Assembly: GCF_002007105.1 (NCBI RefSeq) | Contig: NZ_MVBC01000005.1 | Location: forward strand, 124,001 to 188,000 | Direction: 5' to 3' | Length of the DNA stretch: 64,000 nucleotides | Source: Hymenobacter sp. CRA2 | GTDB lineage: Bacteria > Bacteroidota > Bacteroidia > Cytophagales > Hymenobacteraceae | Shown: piece after piece, positions 44,762 through 52,824 of the stretch | How the letters are laid out: every line of letters starts with the position of its first letter | Position numbering within the stretch: the stretch's first letter is position 1 | Program-made: the position numbers and the translations under genes | The notes under the pieces: model-generated | What the model was told of the DNA's origin: nothing | Databases searched by the model: none | Seen by the model: only the letters and a program-made list of their open reading frames with translations

Positions 44762-45481
44762 TTAGCCCTGGGCTAGCGGGCCAGGGGTACCGGATGACTT
44801 CTTAGCCGCCCGTTTGGCCGCGTCGGCGTCGGAGAGGCGGTAGAGCTGGCGCTTGGTGGTGCCCTCGGCGAAGAGCACCCTGGCCGCCCCGCTCACCTGC
44901 TGGCCGTAGCCAAAGGCCGCGTTCTGCAGCGCCAGGTACTCGTCGCCGCCTTCCTTGTTGCTGCCCTTTTTCTGCTCCTGACTGGTGTTGGTGGCGGTGA
45001 GCTGGGTGCTCAGGGCTTGCAGGGCCAGGCGCTTGGTGGCCGCGTAGCCCTTGGCCGCCAGCGCCGTTTCGTCGCGCTCGGCCGCTTGCACGGCCATGTC
45101 CAGCAGGGCGCGCATCTGCTCGTGGCTGTCGCGGGCCCGGTCGTAGTGTTTCTTGCCGTACTGGTCCAGGCGGCCGGCGTTCCTGGGGAAGGCCTGCCCC
45201 ACGTAGTAATACAGCTGCTGCACCTGCTGGCGGGCCTGCTCCATCACCTCGTCCACGGCGGCGGTCTGCTCTTTCAGCTCACCCACGCGCACACTCCCCG
45301 GCGTAGCCGCGTCGGCCGCCTCAATGGCCGCCAGCCACGCGCCGGCAAAGGCCGCGTTCAGGTCGGGGTTGAAGCCGGCGAAAGCGGCCGCATCGGTGAG
45401 GAAATGCCCGTGCATGGTGCGCATGCGCTGGCGCATGTCGGCATCAGGTTCGGAATACACGCGTACTTCTGACTTACTCAT
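44762..45481 (-). CDS. Hypothetical helical protein
   Basis: A 239-residue soluble, Ala/Gln-rich, mostly helical protein that begins MSKSEVRVYSEPDADMRQRMRTMHGHFLTDAAAFAGFNPDLNAAF. The middle holds EQARQQVQQLYYYVGQAFPRNAGRLDQYGKKHYDRARDSHEQM; a disordered QEQKKGSNKEGG loop lies near residue 170 and the tail is Lys/Ala-rich. I recognise no domain. It stands alone with its own terminator, and a long palindrome and tandem repeats lie just upstream of its start. Confidence 0.6.
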   Translation of the reverse strand: MSKSEVRVYSEPDADMRQRMRTMHGHFLTDAAAFAGFNPDLNAAFAGAWLAAIEAADAATPGSVRVGELKEQTAAVDEVMEQARQQVQQLYYYVGQAFPRNAGRLDQYGKKHYDRARDSHEQMRALLDMAVQAAERDETALAAKGYAATKRLALQALSTQLTATNTSQEQKKGSNKEGGDEYLALQNAAFGYGQQVSGAARVLFAEGTTKRQLYRLSDADAAKRAAKKSSGTPGPLAQG

Positions 45482-45549
45482 AAGGGTTGAAATAAAGAAG
45501 GTTAAACTCTGCTAATAATACCGCATCTCGCCCACATCACCAACGACCT

Positions 45550-45627
45550 CCGAAAGGTCTTCCCGCCGTTCCGAAGCCTGTTCCCGAGCTCGGGAAGACC
45601 CTTCGGAACGGCGGGAAGACCTTTCGG
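45550..45627. repeat. 78-bp near-perfect palindrome
   Basis: Bases 45550-45588 (starting CCGAAAGGTCTTCCCGCCG) and 45589-45627 are reverse complements at 36 of 39 positions, with no spacer; the centre is CCCGAGCTCGGG. The only mismatches are three positions in the inner part of each arm. It is far longer than a terminator stem. The right arm is also made of the first units of the 21-bp tandem repeat that follows. It lies between the 239-residue gene and the 105-residue gene, on neither coding sequence. Confidence 0.85.
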
Positions 45628-45737
45628 AAGCCCGGGCAAAGCCTTCGGAACGCCGGGAAGCCGCTGCGGAGCGGCGGGAAGACCCTGCGGAAGCCCGGGA
45701 AGCTGCTTCGGAGCGGCGGGCGCGGCTGTAGGAGCAG
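45591..45737. repeat. 21-bp tandem repeat, about seven units
   Basis: Seven head-to-tail units of 21 bp start at 45591, 45612, 45633, 45654, 45675, 45696 and 45717, with consensus CGGGAAGAYCCTTCGGAACG plus one base; the last unit is worn. Because 21 is a multiple of three, each reading frame keeps a seven-residue repeat: on the minus strand one frame gives LPGLPQG, LPAAPQR, LPGVPKA, LPGLPKG and another gives Arg/Ser repeats. No start context convinces me that a protein is made, so I list it as DNA repeat only. Confidence 0.85.
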
Positions 45738-45831
45738 CCGGAAGGGCACGCGGGCAGGAGAGAGGTGCGGAAGAAGCTGGCGCCCGGCCCACGCACCCGC
45801 ACGGCTCGGTACCTACGGACGCGGCCAGCTG

Positions 45832-46149
45832 TTAGCCGTCCAGCAGCTCCCGGTTGCGCCCCCGCGCCTGATCGAACACGGCGGGCCACTGGGCCAGCGG
45901 CACGGCCGTTTCCCGCGTCGCGTCGTCAAACATCACCCAGGCCCCGGCCGCCCGCGCCAGCCGCAGCAGCTCCTGAATATCCTCCGCCGTAATACTGCTC
46001 CACCCGAACCGCCGCGGCCCGTTAGTGAGGGCGTCCCAGGCCACGTATTCTATGTTCATAATCCACTCCGCGCCGTGAAAGCACCGCTGGGAAAGGCCGC
46101 TGATGTAGTCGGATAGCTGCTGCTGGGCGGGGGTGAGGTCTTTGTACAT
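45832..46149 (-). CDS. Small hypothetical protein with a GRNRELLD tail
   Basis: A 105-residue soluble protein, MYKDLTPAQQQLSDYISGLSQRCFHGAEWIMNIEYVAWDALTNGPRRFGWSSITAEDIQELLRLARAAGAWVMFDD, ending GRNRELLDG. Codon use is normal for the genome. A degenerate copy of its last codons occurs near 41938. Size and acidic character resemble small proteins of toxin-antitoxin or immunity loci, but no family is assigned. Confidence 0.6.
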   Translation of the reverse strand: MYKDLTPAQQQLSDYISGLSQRCFHGAEWIMNIEYVAWDALTNGPRRFGWSSITAEDIQELLRLARAAGAWVMFDDATRETAVPLAQWPAVFDQARGRNRELLDG

Positions 46150-46211
46150 GGAGCGGTGGGCGAGTAGAAAAGAAGCCGACCCGCTGGGGTGGCGGGCCGG
46201 CTAGTACTTGT

Positions 46212-47300
46212 TTAGAAGGGTAACTCTAAACGTGATTCAAGCTGCTTTTTGAACTCATTTCTCCTTGCTTGGGTGTTTAATAATGGTTTAATGATGTTGT
46301 TATAAGTGCGGTGCATGGAATATATTTTTGGGGCGATGGTTAGTCTCTCATGAAATGGCAAATCAAGTAAAATTAATTTTAAGGTTTTTATTAGAGATTC
46401 GTAGTTTTGAAAATCTTTATTGAAAAAATCGTTAATTAATGCTTTTGCAAGCTGCTCGGCTTCTGTGTTATCTAATAGATCGGTGCTGTCGATGCCTTCT
46501 TTTATTTGGCCCATAAATAATGTTAGAGCGTCTAAGAAGCTCTTTTCTTCTATCTGTCTTTGTTTTTCTTCAACCTCTTTGAGTTTGTCTTTTTCTATTA
46601 CTTGTCTTCCTAATGCCTCAATTATGATATCTATCTTAGATACGGCATTATTTAGTTCCGTTACTGAGCTTAATATTTCTTTATTCGTGGATTCCCTCTT
46701 TAGCTGGTCTAGATAGAGGAAAAACATTCCTGCAAGCTGGCTTCTTAAATATTCAATTATCTCTTCTGATTTTTCAAAGGTTTTAGTCGGAAGATGAATA
46801 ATTGCGTCAATAAATTTGAATACATTAGTTGAATCTACATATGCGAAGTCAAAGTATTTCTCGTCTTTTTGATGCTTGTGTTTTTTTTCAAAATCTTTTT
46901 TTAAGCTATTAAATATCTCTTCGTTTCTTTTAAATGTTTGATATTCACTGTGCACATTTTTGTCGATGAATACGAATATAGGTATGCCATTCTTTTGAGC
47001 TGTTTCAAATTCTTTTCTGGTTATACTTATATATTGTTCGTCATATTTTTTTCTTATTTTTGCTTGGCTTTCATTGGAAGAAGCGCTTCCGTATCTTCCT
47101 CCTACAATCAAAATCATTAATTGACATAAATCAACTTCGTTATAACAAGATATATCTAGCTTTTTTCCATGCTCAAATGTTACATTTCCACTCTCGAATA
47201 ATACAGAGTCAAATCCATACTGTTTTATGAAATGTTCGAGGTTTTCCCTGACGTATTTGAGGTCATAGTAGGTTGAACTAATAAAAACTCTAGGCTTCAT
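46212..47300 (-). CDS. DUF4062-domain protein, strongly AT-rich (acquired, possible defence protein)
   Basis: A 362-residue protein. The N-terminal DUF4062 domain is visible: RVFISSTYYDLKYVRENLEHFI, LDISCYNEVDLCQLMILIVGGRYGS and YISITRKEFETAQKNGIPIFVFID, the core of a TIR-like fold seen at the N-terminus of many STAND-type and defence proteins. The rest is helical with coiled-coil segments (KLKEVEEKQRQIEEKS) and ends in a basic helix. There is no ATPase module. The gene is far more AT-rich (runs of Lys/Ile/Asn) than its neighbours, so it was acquired by transfer. A role in phage or stress response is inferred only. Confidence 0.78.
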   Translation of the reverse strand: MKPRVFISSTYYDLKYVRENLEHFIKQYGFDSVLFESGNVTFEHGKKLDISCYNEVDLCQLMILIVGGRYGSASSNESQAKIRKKYDEQYISITRKEFETAQKNGIPIFVFIDKNVHSEYQTFKRNEEIFNSLKKDFEKKHKHQKDEKYFDFAYVDSTNVFKFIDAIIHLPTKTFEKSEEIIEYLRSQLAGMFFLYLDQLKRESTNKEILSSVTELNNAVSKIDIIIEALGRQVIEKDKLKEVEEKQRQIEEKSFLDALTLFMGQIKEGIDSTDLLDNTEAEQLAKALINDFFNKDFQNYESLIKTLKLILLDLPFHERLTIAPKIYSMHRTYNNIIKPLLNTQARRNEFKKQLESRLELPF

Positions 47301-47321
47301 TTGGTGTGAATTTGGTTAAAT

Positions 47322-47407
47322 TTACTTCCCCAGAACCTCCTGCGCGGCTACGGCAATGACGGCGCCGGGGCCGTAGATGCCGGTCACGCCGGCCTCGTAG
47401 AGGAACT
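47322..47407 (-). pseudogene. Displaced copy of the methylmalonyl-CoA mutase 3' end
   Basis: The minus strand here encodes [27 protein letters not shown] and a stop (47322-47324), matching the last residues of the mutase encoded at 48305-50497, where the protein ends [26 protein letters not shown] and a few more residues. The nucleotide match to the true 3' end is strong but not perfect, and this copy lacks nine bases near its end. No start or upstream coding part is present. It is the footprint of a duplication or integration at the mutase gene. Confidence 0.88.
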
Positions 47408-47544
47408 AAGGGGGCTCAAAGCAGCAAGGTATGAAGCGAAGCGGTACTTATACAATGCTTTTGCTACAGCTTCGAGCAATTGAACGGACTTGGGGTAGAG
47501 CTGAACCTGCCTTTACTTTATTTGTATTATTCTGAGCAACTCTT

Positions 47545-48243
47545 ATGCGGAAGGTGCAGACGCGTAGACTTAAGCTAATGGGTATTTCTTCCAAGCTAGG
47601 CGCTGCAAGTATTTGCGGACTACTAGGGCTTCTAGCCCTATGTTCATGCGGAGCGGAGCAGAGTCAGGAAAAGCCAATTGAATCACAACGAGCTGTTGCG
47701 TTCCAGCCAGTGAACTTCTCTCTTGCCCGGATTGATAGCTTCGAGAGCTTCCTGGATAGTCTGCGGGCGTTGCCTAAAGCCGATGAATTGCTTGTCAAAA
47801 GTTTCCTTGCTGCTTCAGACTCACGTTTTGTACCGAATGAAGTATTGGATACTGTAACCACGTACCACCGCTGTAGCTTGCTTCCCGTTGGCGGTCAGCG
47901 TGCAGTAGTTTTAGCGGAAATTACCGAGTTCAATACCATTTTCGCTTCGTTGCATCTGTTGCTCTTAGACCAAGCAGGAAAATGCGTCGCAACAACCCCT
48001 TTGGCTGTTCATTATGACGAGGCGGGAGGAAAAGAAGAGTGGAGCAGTACTCAGGTAACACCAGTTTCCTTTGTGCGGCGCAAAGAATTGTCCGATTTCG
48101 TTTATGCGCATCCTGAGCAACAAGGCGGCGTGATGGACCCAATTGGCAGAGGCATCACGGTGACAAAATCAAGGATTGAGGCGAGAGGAGGGCAACTGTA
48201 TACAAAACAGATTGACAGCACCTATACTGTTGCGAAGTACTAA
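47545..48243 (+). CDS. Lipoprotein of unknown function
   Basis: 232 residues from 47545, or 221 from the in-frame ATG at 47578 (MGISSKLGAASICGLLGLLALCSC), which gives a cleaner lipoprotein leader with the lipidated Cys in the LCSC box. The mature protein has a short polar tether and then a helix- and strand-mixed domain (LARIDSFESFLDSLRALPKADELLVKSFLAASDSRF, CSLLPVGGQRAVVLAEITEFNTIFASLHLLLLDQ). I recognise no family. Its base composition is lower in GC than the surrounding genes. It lies between the true and the displaced mutase 3' ends, so it is probably part of an inserted segment. Confidence 0.7.
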   Translation: MRKVQTRRLKLMGISSKLGAASICGLLGLLALCSCGAEQSQEKPIESQRAVAFQPVNFSLARIDSFESFLDSLRALPKADELLVKSFLAASDSRFVPNEVLDTVTTYHRCSLLPVGGQRAVVLAEITEFNTIFASLHLLLLDQAGKCVATTPLAVHYDEAGGKEEWSSTQVTPVSFVRRKELSDFVYAHPEQQGGVMDPIGRGITVTKSRIEARGGQLYTKQIDSTYTVAKY

Positions 48244-48259
48244 CCGCATAGACACCAAC

Positions 48260-48288
48260 AAAAAGGCTCGGTAAACCCGAGCCTTTTT
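48260..48288. terminator. Bidirectional terminator between lipoprotein and mutase genes
   Basis: A perfect 12-bp stem, AAAAAGGCTCGG (48260-48271) with CCGAGCCTTTTT (48277-48288), and a 5-base loop. A- and T-runs on both sides make it usable from either direction, and the flanking genes converge here. Confidence 0.85.
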
Positions 48289-48304
48289 GCTAGGCAAGCT
48301 GTGG

Positions 48305-50497
48305 TTACTCCCCCAGCTTCTGCAAAATCTCCTGCGCGGCCACGGCAATGACGGTGCCGGGGCCGTAGATGCCGGTGACGCCCGCGTCGTAGAGGAACTG
48401 GTAGTCCTGGGCGGGGATGACGCCGCCGGCAATGACGAGGATGTCTTCGCGGCCGAGCTTGGCCAGCTCGTCGATGAGCTGGGGAATGAGGGTTTTGTGG
48501 CCGGCGGCCAGCGAGGACACGCCCACGACGTGCACGTCGTTTTCGGCGGCTTGGCGGGCTACTTCTTCGGGCGTCTGGAACAGGGGGGCAATGTCCACGT
48601 CGAAGCCCACGTCGGCGAAGGAAGTGGCAATGACTTTGGCGCCGCGGTCGTGGCCGTCCTGGCCCATTTTGGCCACCATCATGCGGGGGCGGCGGCCTTC
48701 TTTCTGGCTGAACTCGTCGGCCAGCTGCCGGGCTTTGGCAAATTCCTGGTCGTAGTCCATTTCGGCGGAGTACACACCCGAGACGGTGCGGATGGTGGCC
48801 TGGTGGCGGCCAAAGACGGTTTCGAGCGCGTCGGAGATTTCGCCCAGGGTGGCACGCAGGCGGGCGGCCTGCACGGCCAGGGCCAATAGATTATTGTCTA
48901 AGGAAGAAGGAGGAGTGACCAAGGAAGATTCGTTGCCAGCTGCCTTCTTCGTTCTTCCTTCCTCATTCGCGCCTGAGCGGGCGGCTTCGGTCAGGGCCAC
49001 CAGGGCCTGCTGCACGGCGGCGTTGTCGCGCTCGGCGCGGATGCGGTTCAGGCGGGCAATCTGCGACTCGCGCACAGCGGCGTTGTCGATGTCGAGGATT
49101 TCAATGTCGGTCTTCTCGTCCACCTTGTACTTGTTGACGCCGACGATGACCTCCTTGCCCGAGTCGATGCGGGCCTGCTTGCGCGCGGCGGCTTCCTCGA
49201 TGCGCAGCTTGGGCAGCCCGGTTTCGATGGCCTTGGCCATGCCGCCCAGCTGTTCTACTTCCTGGATGAGCGCCCAGGCCTTGTCGGCCAGCTCGTGGGT
49301 GAGCGTCTCCACGTAGTAGGAGCCGCCCCAGGGGTCCACCACGCGGGTGATGTCGGTTTCGTGCTGCAGGTAGAGCTGGGTGTTGCGGGCAATGCGGGCC
49401 GAGAAGTCGGTGGGCAGGGCAATGGCCTCGTCCAGGGCGTTGGTGTGCAGGCTCTGGGTGCCGCCCAGGGCCGCGGCCAGGGCTTCCACGGCGGTGCGCG
49501 TGACGTTGTTGAACGGGTCCTGCTCGGTGAGCGAGTAGCCCGAGGTCTGGCAGTGCGTGCGCAAAGCCAGCGACTTGGGGTTTTCGGCCCCAAACTGCTT
49601 GATGAGCTTGGCCCAGAGCAGGCGGCCGGCGCGCATCTTGGCAATTTCCATGAAGTGGTTCATGCCGATGGCCCAGAAGAAGGACAGGCGCGGCGCGAAC
49701 TGGTCGATGGTCATGCCCGCCTTGATGCCGGCGCGCACGTATTCCACGCCGTCGGCCAGGGTGTAGGCCAGCTCCAGATCAGCGGTGGCCCCGGCTTCCT
49801 GCATGTGGTAGCCCGAGATGCTGATGCTGTTGAACTTGGGCATCTTCTGGGCCGTGTAGCTGAAGATGTCGGCAATGATGCGCATCGACGGCTCGGGCGG
49901 GTAGATGTAGGTGTTGCGCACCATGAACTCCTTCAGAATGTCGTTCTGAATGGTGCCCGCCAGCTTCTCTGGCGCCACGCCCTGCTCCTCGGCCGCCACG
50001 ATGTAGAAGGCCAGCACCGGTAGCACCGCCCCGTTCATGGTCATCGACACCGACATCTGGTCCAGCGGAATCTGGTCGAAGAGAATCTTCATGTCCTCCA
50101 CCGAGTCGATAGCCACGCCGGCCTTGCCCACGTCGCCCACCACGCGCGGGTGGTCGGAGTCGTAGCCGCGGTGCGTGGCCAGGTCGAAGGCCACGGACAG
50201 GCCCTTCTGCCCGCCGGCGAGGTTGCGGCGGTAAAAGGCATTCGATTCCTCGGCCGTGCTGAAGCCCGCGTACTGGCGAATGGTCCAGGGGTTCTGCACG
50301 TACATCGTGCTGTAGGGCCCGCGCAGGTAAGGCGCCTGCCCGGCCCCGAAGCCGAGGTGGTCGAGCGGGGCCACGTCGGCGGCGGTGTAGAATGCCTTTA
50401 CCTCGATGCCCTCGGGCGTGGCGCTGGTAGTAGGCTGCGCCGGCAGCGCGGGCTGCGGGGCGGCGTTGTAGGGAATATGGGAGAAGTCGGGTTTCAT
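48305..50497 (-). CDS. mutB: Methylmalonyl-CoA mutase, catalytic (large) subunit
   Basis: A 730-residue enzyme that interconverts succinyl-CoA and methylmalonyl-CoA using adenosylcobalamin. The TIM-barrel substrate domain opens IKVKAFY-like ([51 protein letters not shown]) and contains [16 protein letters not shown]. The cobalamin domain follows near residue 590 with [13 protein letters not shown] (the DxHxxG motif, about 610-622), ending in [22 protein letters not shown]. The linker between the two (about 510-540) holds a foreign-looking palindromic insertion. It follows the small subunit gene on the same strand. Confidence 0.93.
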   Translation of the reverse strand: MKPDFSHIPYNAAPQPALPAQPTTSATPEGIEVKAFYTAADVAPLDHLGFGAGQAPYLRGPYSTMYVQNPWTIRQYAGFSTAEESNAFYRRNLAGGQKGLSVAFDLATHRGYDSDHPRVVGDVGKAGVAIDSVEDMKILFDQIPLDQMSVSMTMNGAVLPVLAFYIVAAEEQGVAPEKLAGTIQNDILKEFMVRNTYIYPPEPSMRIIADIFSYTAQKMPKFNSISISGYHMQEAGATADLELAYTLADGVEYVRAGIKAGMTIDQFAPRLSFFWAIGMNHFMEIAKMRAGRLLWAKLIKQFGAENPKSLALRTHCQTSGYSLTEQDPFNNVTRTAVEALAAALGGTQSLHTNALDEAIALPTDFSARIARNTQLYLQHETDITRVVDPWGGSYYVETLTHELADKAWALIQEVEQLGGMAKAIETGLPKLRIEEAAARKQARIDSGKEVIVGVNKYKVDEKTDIEILDIDNAAVRESQIARLNRIRAERDNAAVQQALVALTEAARSGANEEGRTKKAAGNESSLVTPPSSLDNNLLALAVQAARLRATLGEISDALETVFGRHQATIRTVSGVYSAEMDYDQEFAKARQLADEFSQKEGRRPRMMVAKMGQDGHDRGAKVIATSFADVGFDVDIAPLFQTPEEVARQAAENDVHVVGVSSLAAGHKTLIPQLIDELAKLGREDILVIAGGVIPAQDYQFLYDAGVTGIYGPGTVIAVAAQEILQKLGE
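48890..48970. repeat. Palindromic element inserted in the mutase linker
   Basis: Inside the mutB gene the peptide [17 protein letters not shown] then [10 protein letters not shown] interrupts the linker between catalytic and cobalamin domains. The DNA is an imperfect inverted repeat: TAAGGAAGAAGGA near 48899-48911 and its near reverse complement TCCTTCTTC.. near 48950-48962. The frame stays open through it. This is the mark of a mobile intergenic repeat that landed in a tolerant coding spot. Confidence 0.65.
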
Positions 50498-50540
50498 GGG
50501 AGTAGGGGGCGCTGGGAACGGTGCTGAATTGCCTCTTGCC

Positions 50541-50646
50541 CGTCATTCCGAGCGCAGTCGAGGAATCTCGCTGGATAGTATTCTGCTCGTTGAGTTTACT
50601 ATCAGACATCAGCACGCGAGATGTCTCGACTGCGCTCGACATGACG
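50541..50646. repeat. Dispersed inverted repeat between the two mutase genes
   Basis: Left arm 50541-50571 (CGTCATTCCGAGCGCAGTCG and on) and right arm 50616-50646 are complementary at 27 of 31 positions around a 44-base centre. The element fills the gap between mutB and mutA. The same arm appears at the left edge of the window (8-42), so it is a genome-wide repeat family. Confidence 0.8.
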
Positions 50647-50663
50647 TTCTTTATTATCTCGTA

Positions 50664-52487
50664 CTACCGTCCCTGCAAGCGGGCCAGCACATCATCCGTG
50701 CTGTAGCCCGACACGGTAAATTCCTTGAAGCCAAAGTACTTCACCGCGTCCTGCATAGTGGGCAGGTCGCAGGCCAGCAGCACGGGGGCTTCGTGCTGAA
50801 GCTGGGCGCCGTCTTCCTCACTGTCCTGGGGGCGGTTGCGGATGAAGTCGGCAAACTGCTGGAACTGCTCCGGGTGAGCCGACATCAGCGTGGCTTCCTC
50901 GGGCGAGGAAAACAGCAGCGACAAGGCGCCGCGGGGCGGCACCTCCGTCATGGCCGGGCGCTGGTCGGCGGGCAGCAGGCGCACGAAGGAGTCGTAGATC
51001 TGCTGAATGGTATCGGTGCCGAGCAGCACCACGGCCGCCTTTTTCTTTTTCTGCTCCTTGCGGATGAAGTGCATGGCCGTGGCCAGGCGCAGCACCTCCG
51101 AGGGGTAGGCCGCCCGCGCGGTGTCAAACTGCCGGCTGCGCAGCAGGTGCTTGGGGTCGAAGGTGAACTGCTCCTTCAGGTTCTGGAAGCGGTTGGTGCC
51201 CACGATGACCTCCTCGCCGGTAGCAATGCGGCGGAACTGGTCCATGGTCTTGAGACGGATGCTCTCCATCACCTTGCCGCGCGTGATGAGGAAGCCGCCG
51301 GCCGCCTCGGTTTCCTGAAACAGGGCCCAGGCTTCCTGCGCCAGCTGGTCGGTCAGCGTCTCGATGAAGTAGGAGCCGGCGGCCGGGTCGGCCACCAGGT
51401 CGAGGTGAGCTTCTTCGCGCAGAATCACCGGCACGTTGCGGGCAATGCGGGCCGAAAACTCGTTGGGCTCGGCGTACAGGCTGTCGTAAGGCGTGACGGA
51501 CACGGAATCAGCGCCGCCCAGCACCGCGCTCATGGCCTCGGTGGTCACGCGCAGCATGTTGGTGTGCGGGTCCAGCGTGGTTTGCGTCCAGGAGGAGGTG
51601 GTAGCGTGAATGCGCAGCGTGGCCGCCACTTCCGGCCGCACCCCGAAGGCGTGCAGCATGGTGCCCCAGAGGCGGCGCAGCGCCCGGATTTTGGCCATTT
51701 CGGTGAAGTAGCTGGGGCCCACGCTCACGTGAAAGTGCAGGGCCGAGGCTACGGCCGTGGCGTCCACGTCCTGGTCAGCCGACACCAGGTTGTCGAAAAA
51801 CGACGCGGCAATGCTCAGCGCGTAGGCCAGCTCCTGCACCGCCGTGGCGCCGCGGTTGCCGAAGAAGCTGCCGTTGATGGAAAGCGGAAAGAACTCCGGC
51901 AGGTGGCGCGTCAGCTGCAGGCAGCGCAGCATGGCATGCGTCTGCATGGCGTAGTCATCGGGTGAGGTGCCCTGCCCGGGCGAGTAGCGCAGAAAGCCCC
52001 GGAGCTGCACCCCAGCCGTGGCTTCGAGCAGGCGCTGCAGAAACTCCTCGGGGTGGCGGCACACCGTGAAGCCGAACACGCCGTTGCTCAAGGGCAGGGT
52101 AGCGGCCAGGTAGCCCAGGTCGAAGCGCTCCGGCTCGGTGATGTCGAAATGAATGCCGTCGGCACCGGTTTGCAGGGTCCGGGCGGCGTGGTCCACGGCG
52201 GCGCGGCCGTCCTGCTCAGCCAGCACCAGCAGCGTGGGCATGTTGCGCCAGGAGTTGGGGGCCACGCGGCGGCCGGGGCGCACCTGGGGCGTGGGCGCGT
52301 CGCCCAGCGCCGTTAGCGCCTCGCGGTGGTAAAAGGGCTCGAGGGTCAGGCCCGCCGGCGTGTGCCACTGCAGGCCGGTGGGGTCGGCGCCCTTCAGGTC
52401 GCGGCGAATCCGCTCCTGCCACGCGTCGGTGGTCAGCGGCTCAAACTCGGAAAAGGTAACAGGGGCGGGACGTGGGCTGTCGGACAT
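50664..52487 (-). CDS. mutA: Methylmalonyl-CoA mutase, small subunit
   Basis: 607 residues from the ATG at 52485-52487 (MSDSPRPAPVTFSEFEPLTTDAWQERIRRDLKGADP); the open frame continues far upstream but that part is not coding-like. The mutase fold is seen in GLQWHTPAGLTLEPFYHREAL, FGFTVCRHPEEFLQRLLEATAGV and FPLSINGSFFGNRGATAVQEL. Compared with MutB it lacks the DxHxxG cobalamin motif in its C-terminal domain, so it is the non-catalytic partner. Gene order mutA-mutB in transcription direction fits other two-subunit mutases. The dispersed repeat lies between them. Confidence 0.9.
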   Translation of the reverse strand: MSDSPRPAPVTFSEFEPLTTDAWQERIRRDLKGADPTGLQWHTPAGLTLEPFYHREALTALGDAPTPQVRPGRRVAPNSWRNMPTLLVLAEQDGRAAVDHAARTLQTGADGIHFDITEPERFDLGYLAATLPLSNGVFGFTVCRHPEEFLQRLLEATAGVQLRGFLRYSPGQGTSPDDYAMQTHAMLRCLQLTRHLPEFFPLSINGSFFGNRGATAVQELAYALSIAASFFDNLVSADQDVDATAVASALHFHVSVGPSYFTEMAKIRALRRLWGTMLHAFGVRPEVAATLRIHATTSSWTQTTLDPHTNMLRVTTEAMSAVLGGADSVSVTPYDSLYAEPNEFSARIARNVPVILREEAHLDLVADPAAGSYFIETLTDQLAQEAWALFQETEAAGGFLITRGKVMESIRLKTMDQFRRIATGEEVIVGTNRFQNLKEQFTFDPKHLLRSRQFDTARAAYPSEVLRLATAMHFIRKEQKKKKAAVVLLGTDTIQQIYDSFVRLLPADQRPAMTEVPPRGALSLLFSSPEEATLMSAHPEQFQQFADFIRNRPQDSEEDGAQLQHEAPVLLACDLPTMQDAVKYFGFKEFTVSGYSTDDVLARLQGR

Positions 52488-52824
52488 AGCTAAGCAACAG
52501 GCGGCAGACGGGCCAAAAGGGCCCGCATCGGTGCCCGCAAGATACCGCCTTTGGGCAAGAGGGCCGCGCGAGGCACCGCGGCATTTCATGAAGCGGCTGA
52601 GGCTGCGTAGCTTTGCCGGATTGCCAGTAAGCAACCAGGCCTGATACGGGTTTTTATTGTTCGTCGATATCCAATCATTTTTTCCGCTGCTATGCCAGGG
52701 CGCTTGGCCCGGTATCACTCTGTTAGCCCTTAATAATCCGCTTTCCGCCCCTCGGGCTGCCAGCCACTGTACCCCGACGCGGCGGGCACCCAACGCTCCG
52801 CATTTCCTTCTTTCCTTTTTTATA

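Noticed and set aside
45502-45792. A 96-codon frame with LPxxPxx heptads across the tandem repeat
   Set aside because: The pattern is forced by the 21-bp unit and appears in other frames as well; no independent support for translation.
50496-51965. A 489-codon plus-strand open frame opposite mutA
   Set aside because: It overlaps the small-subunit mutase gene on the other strand and has no domain.
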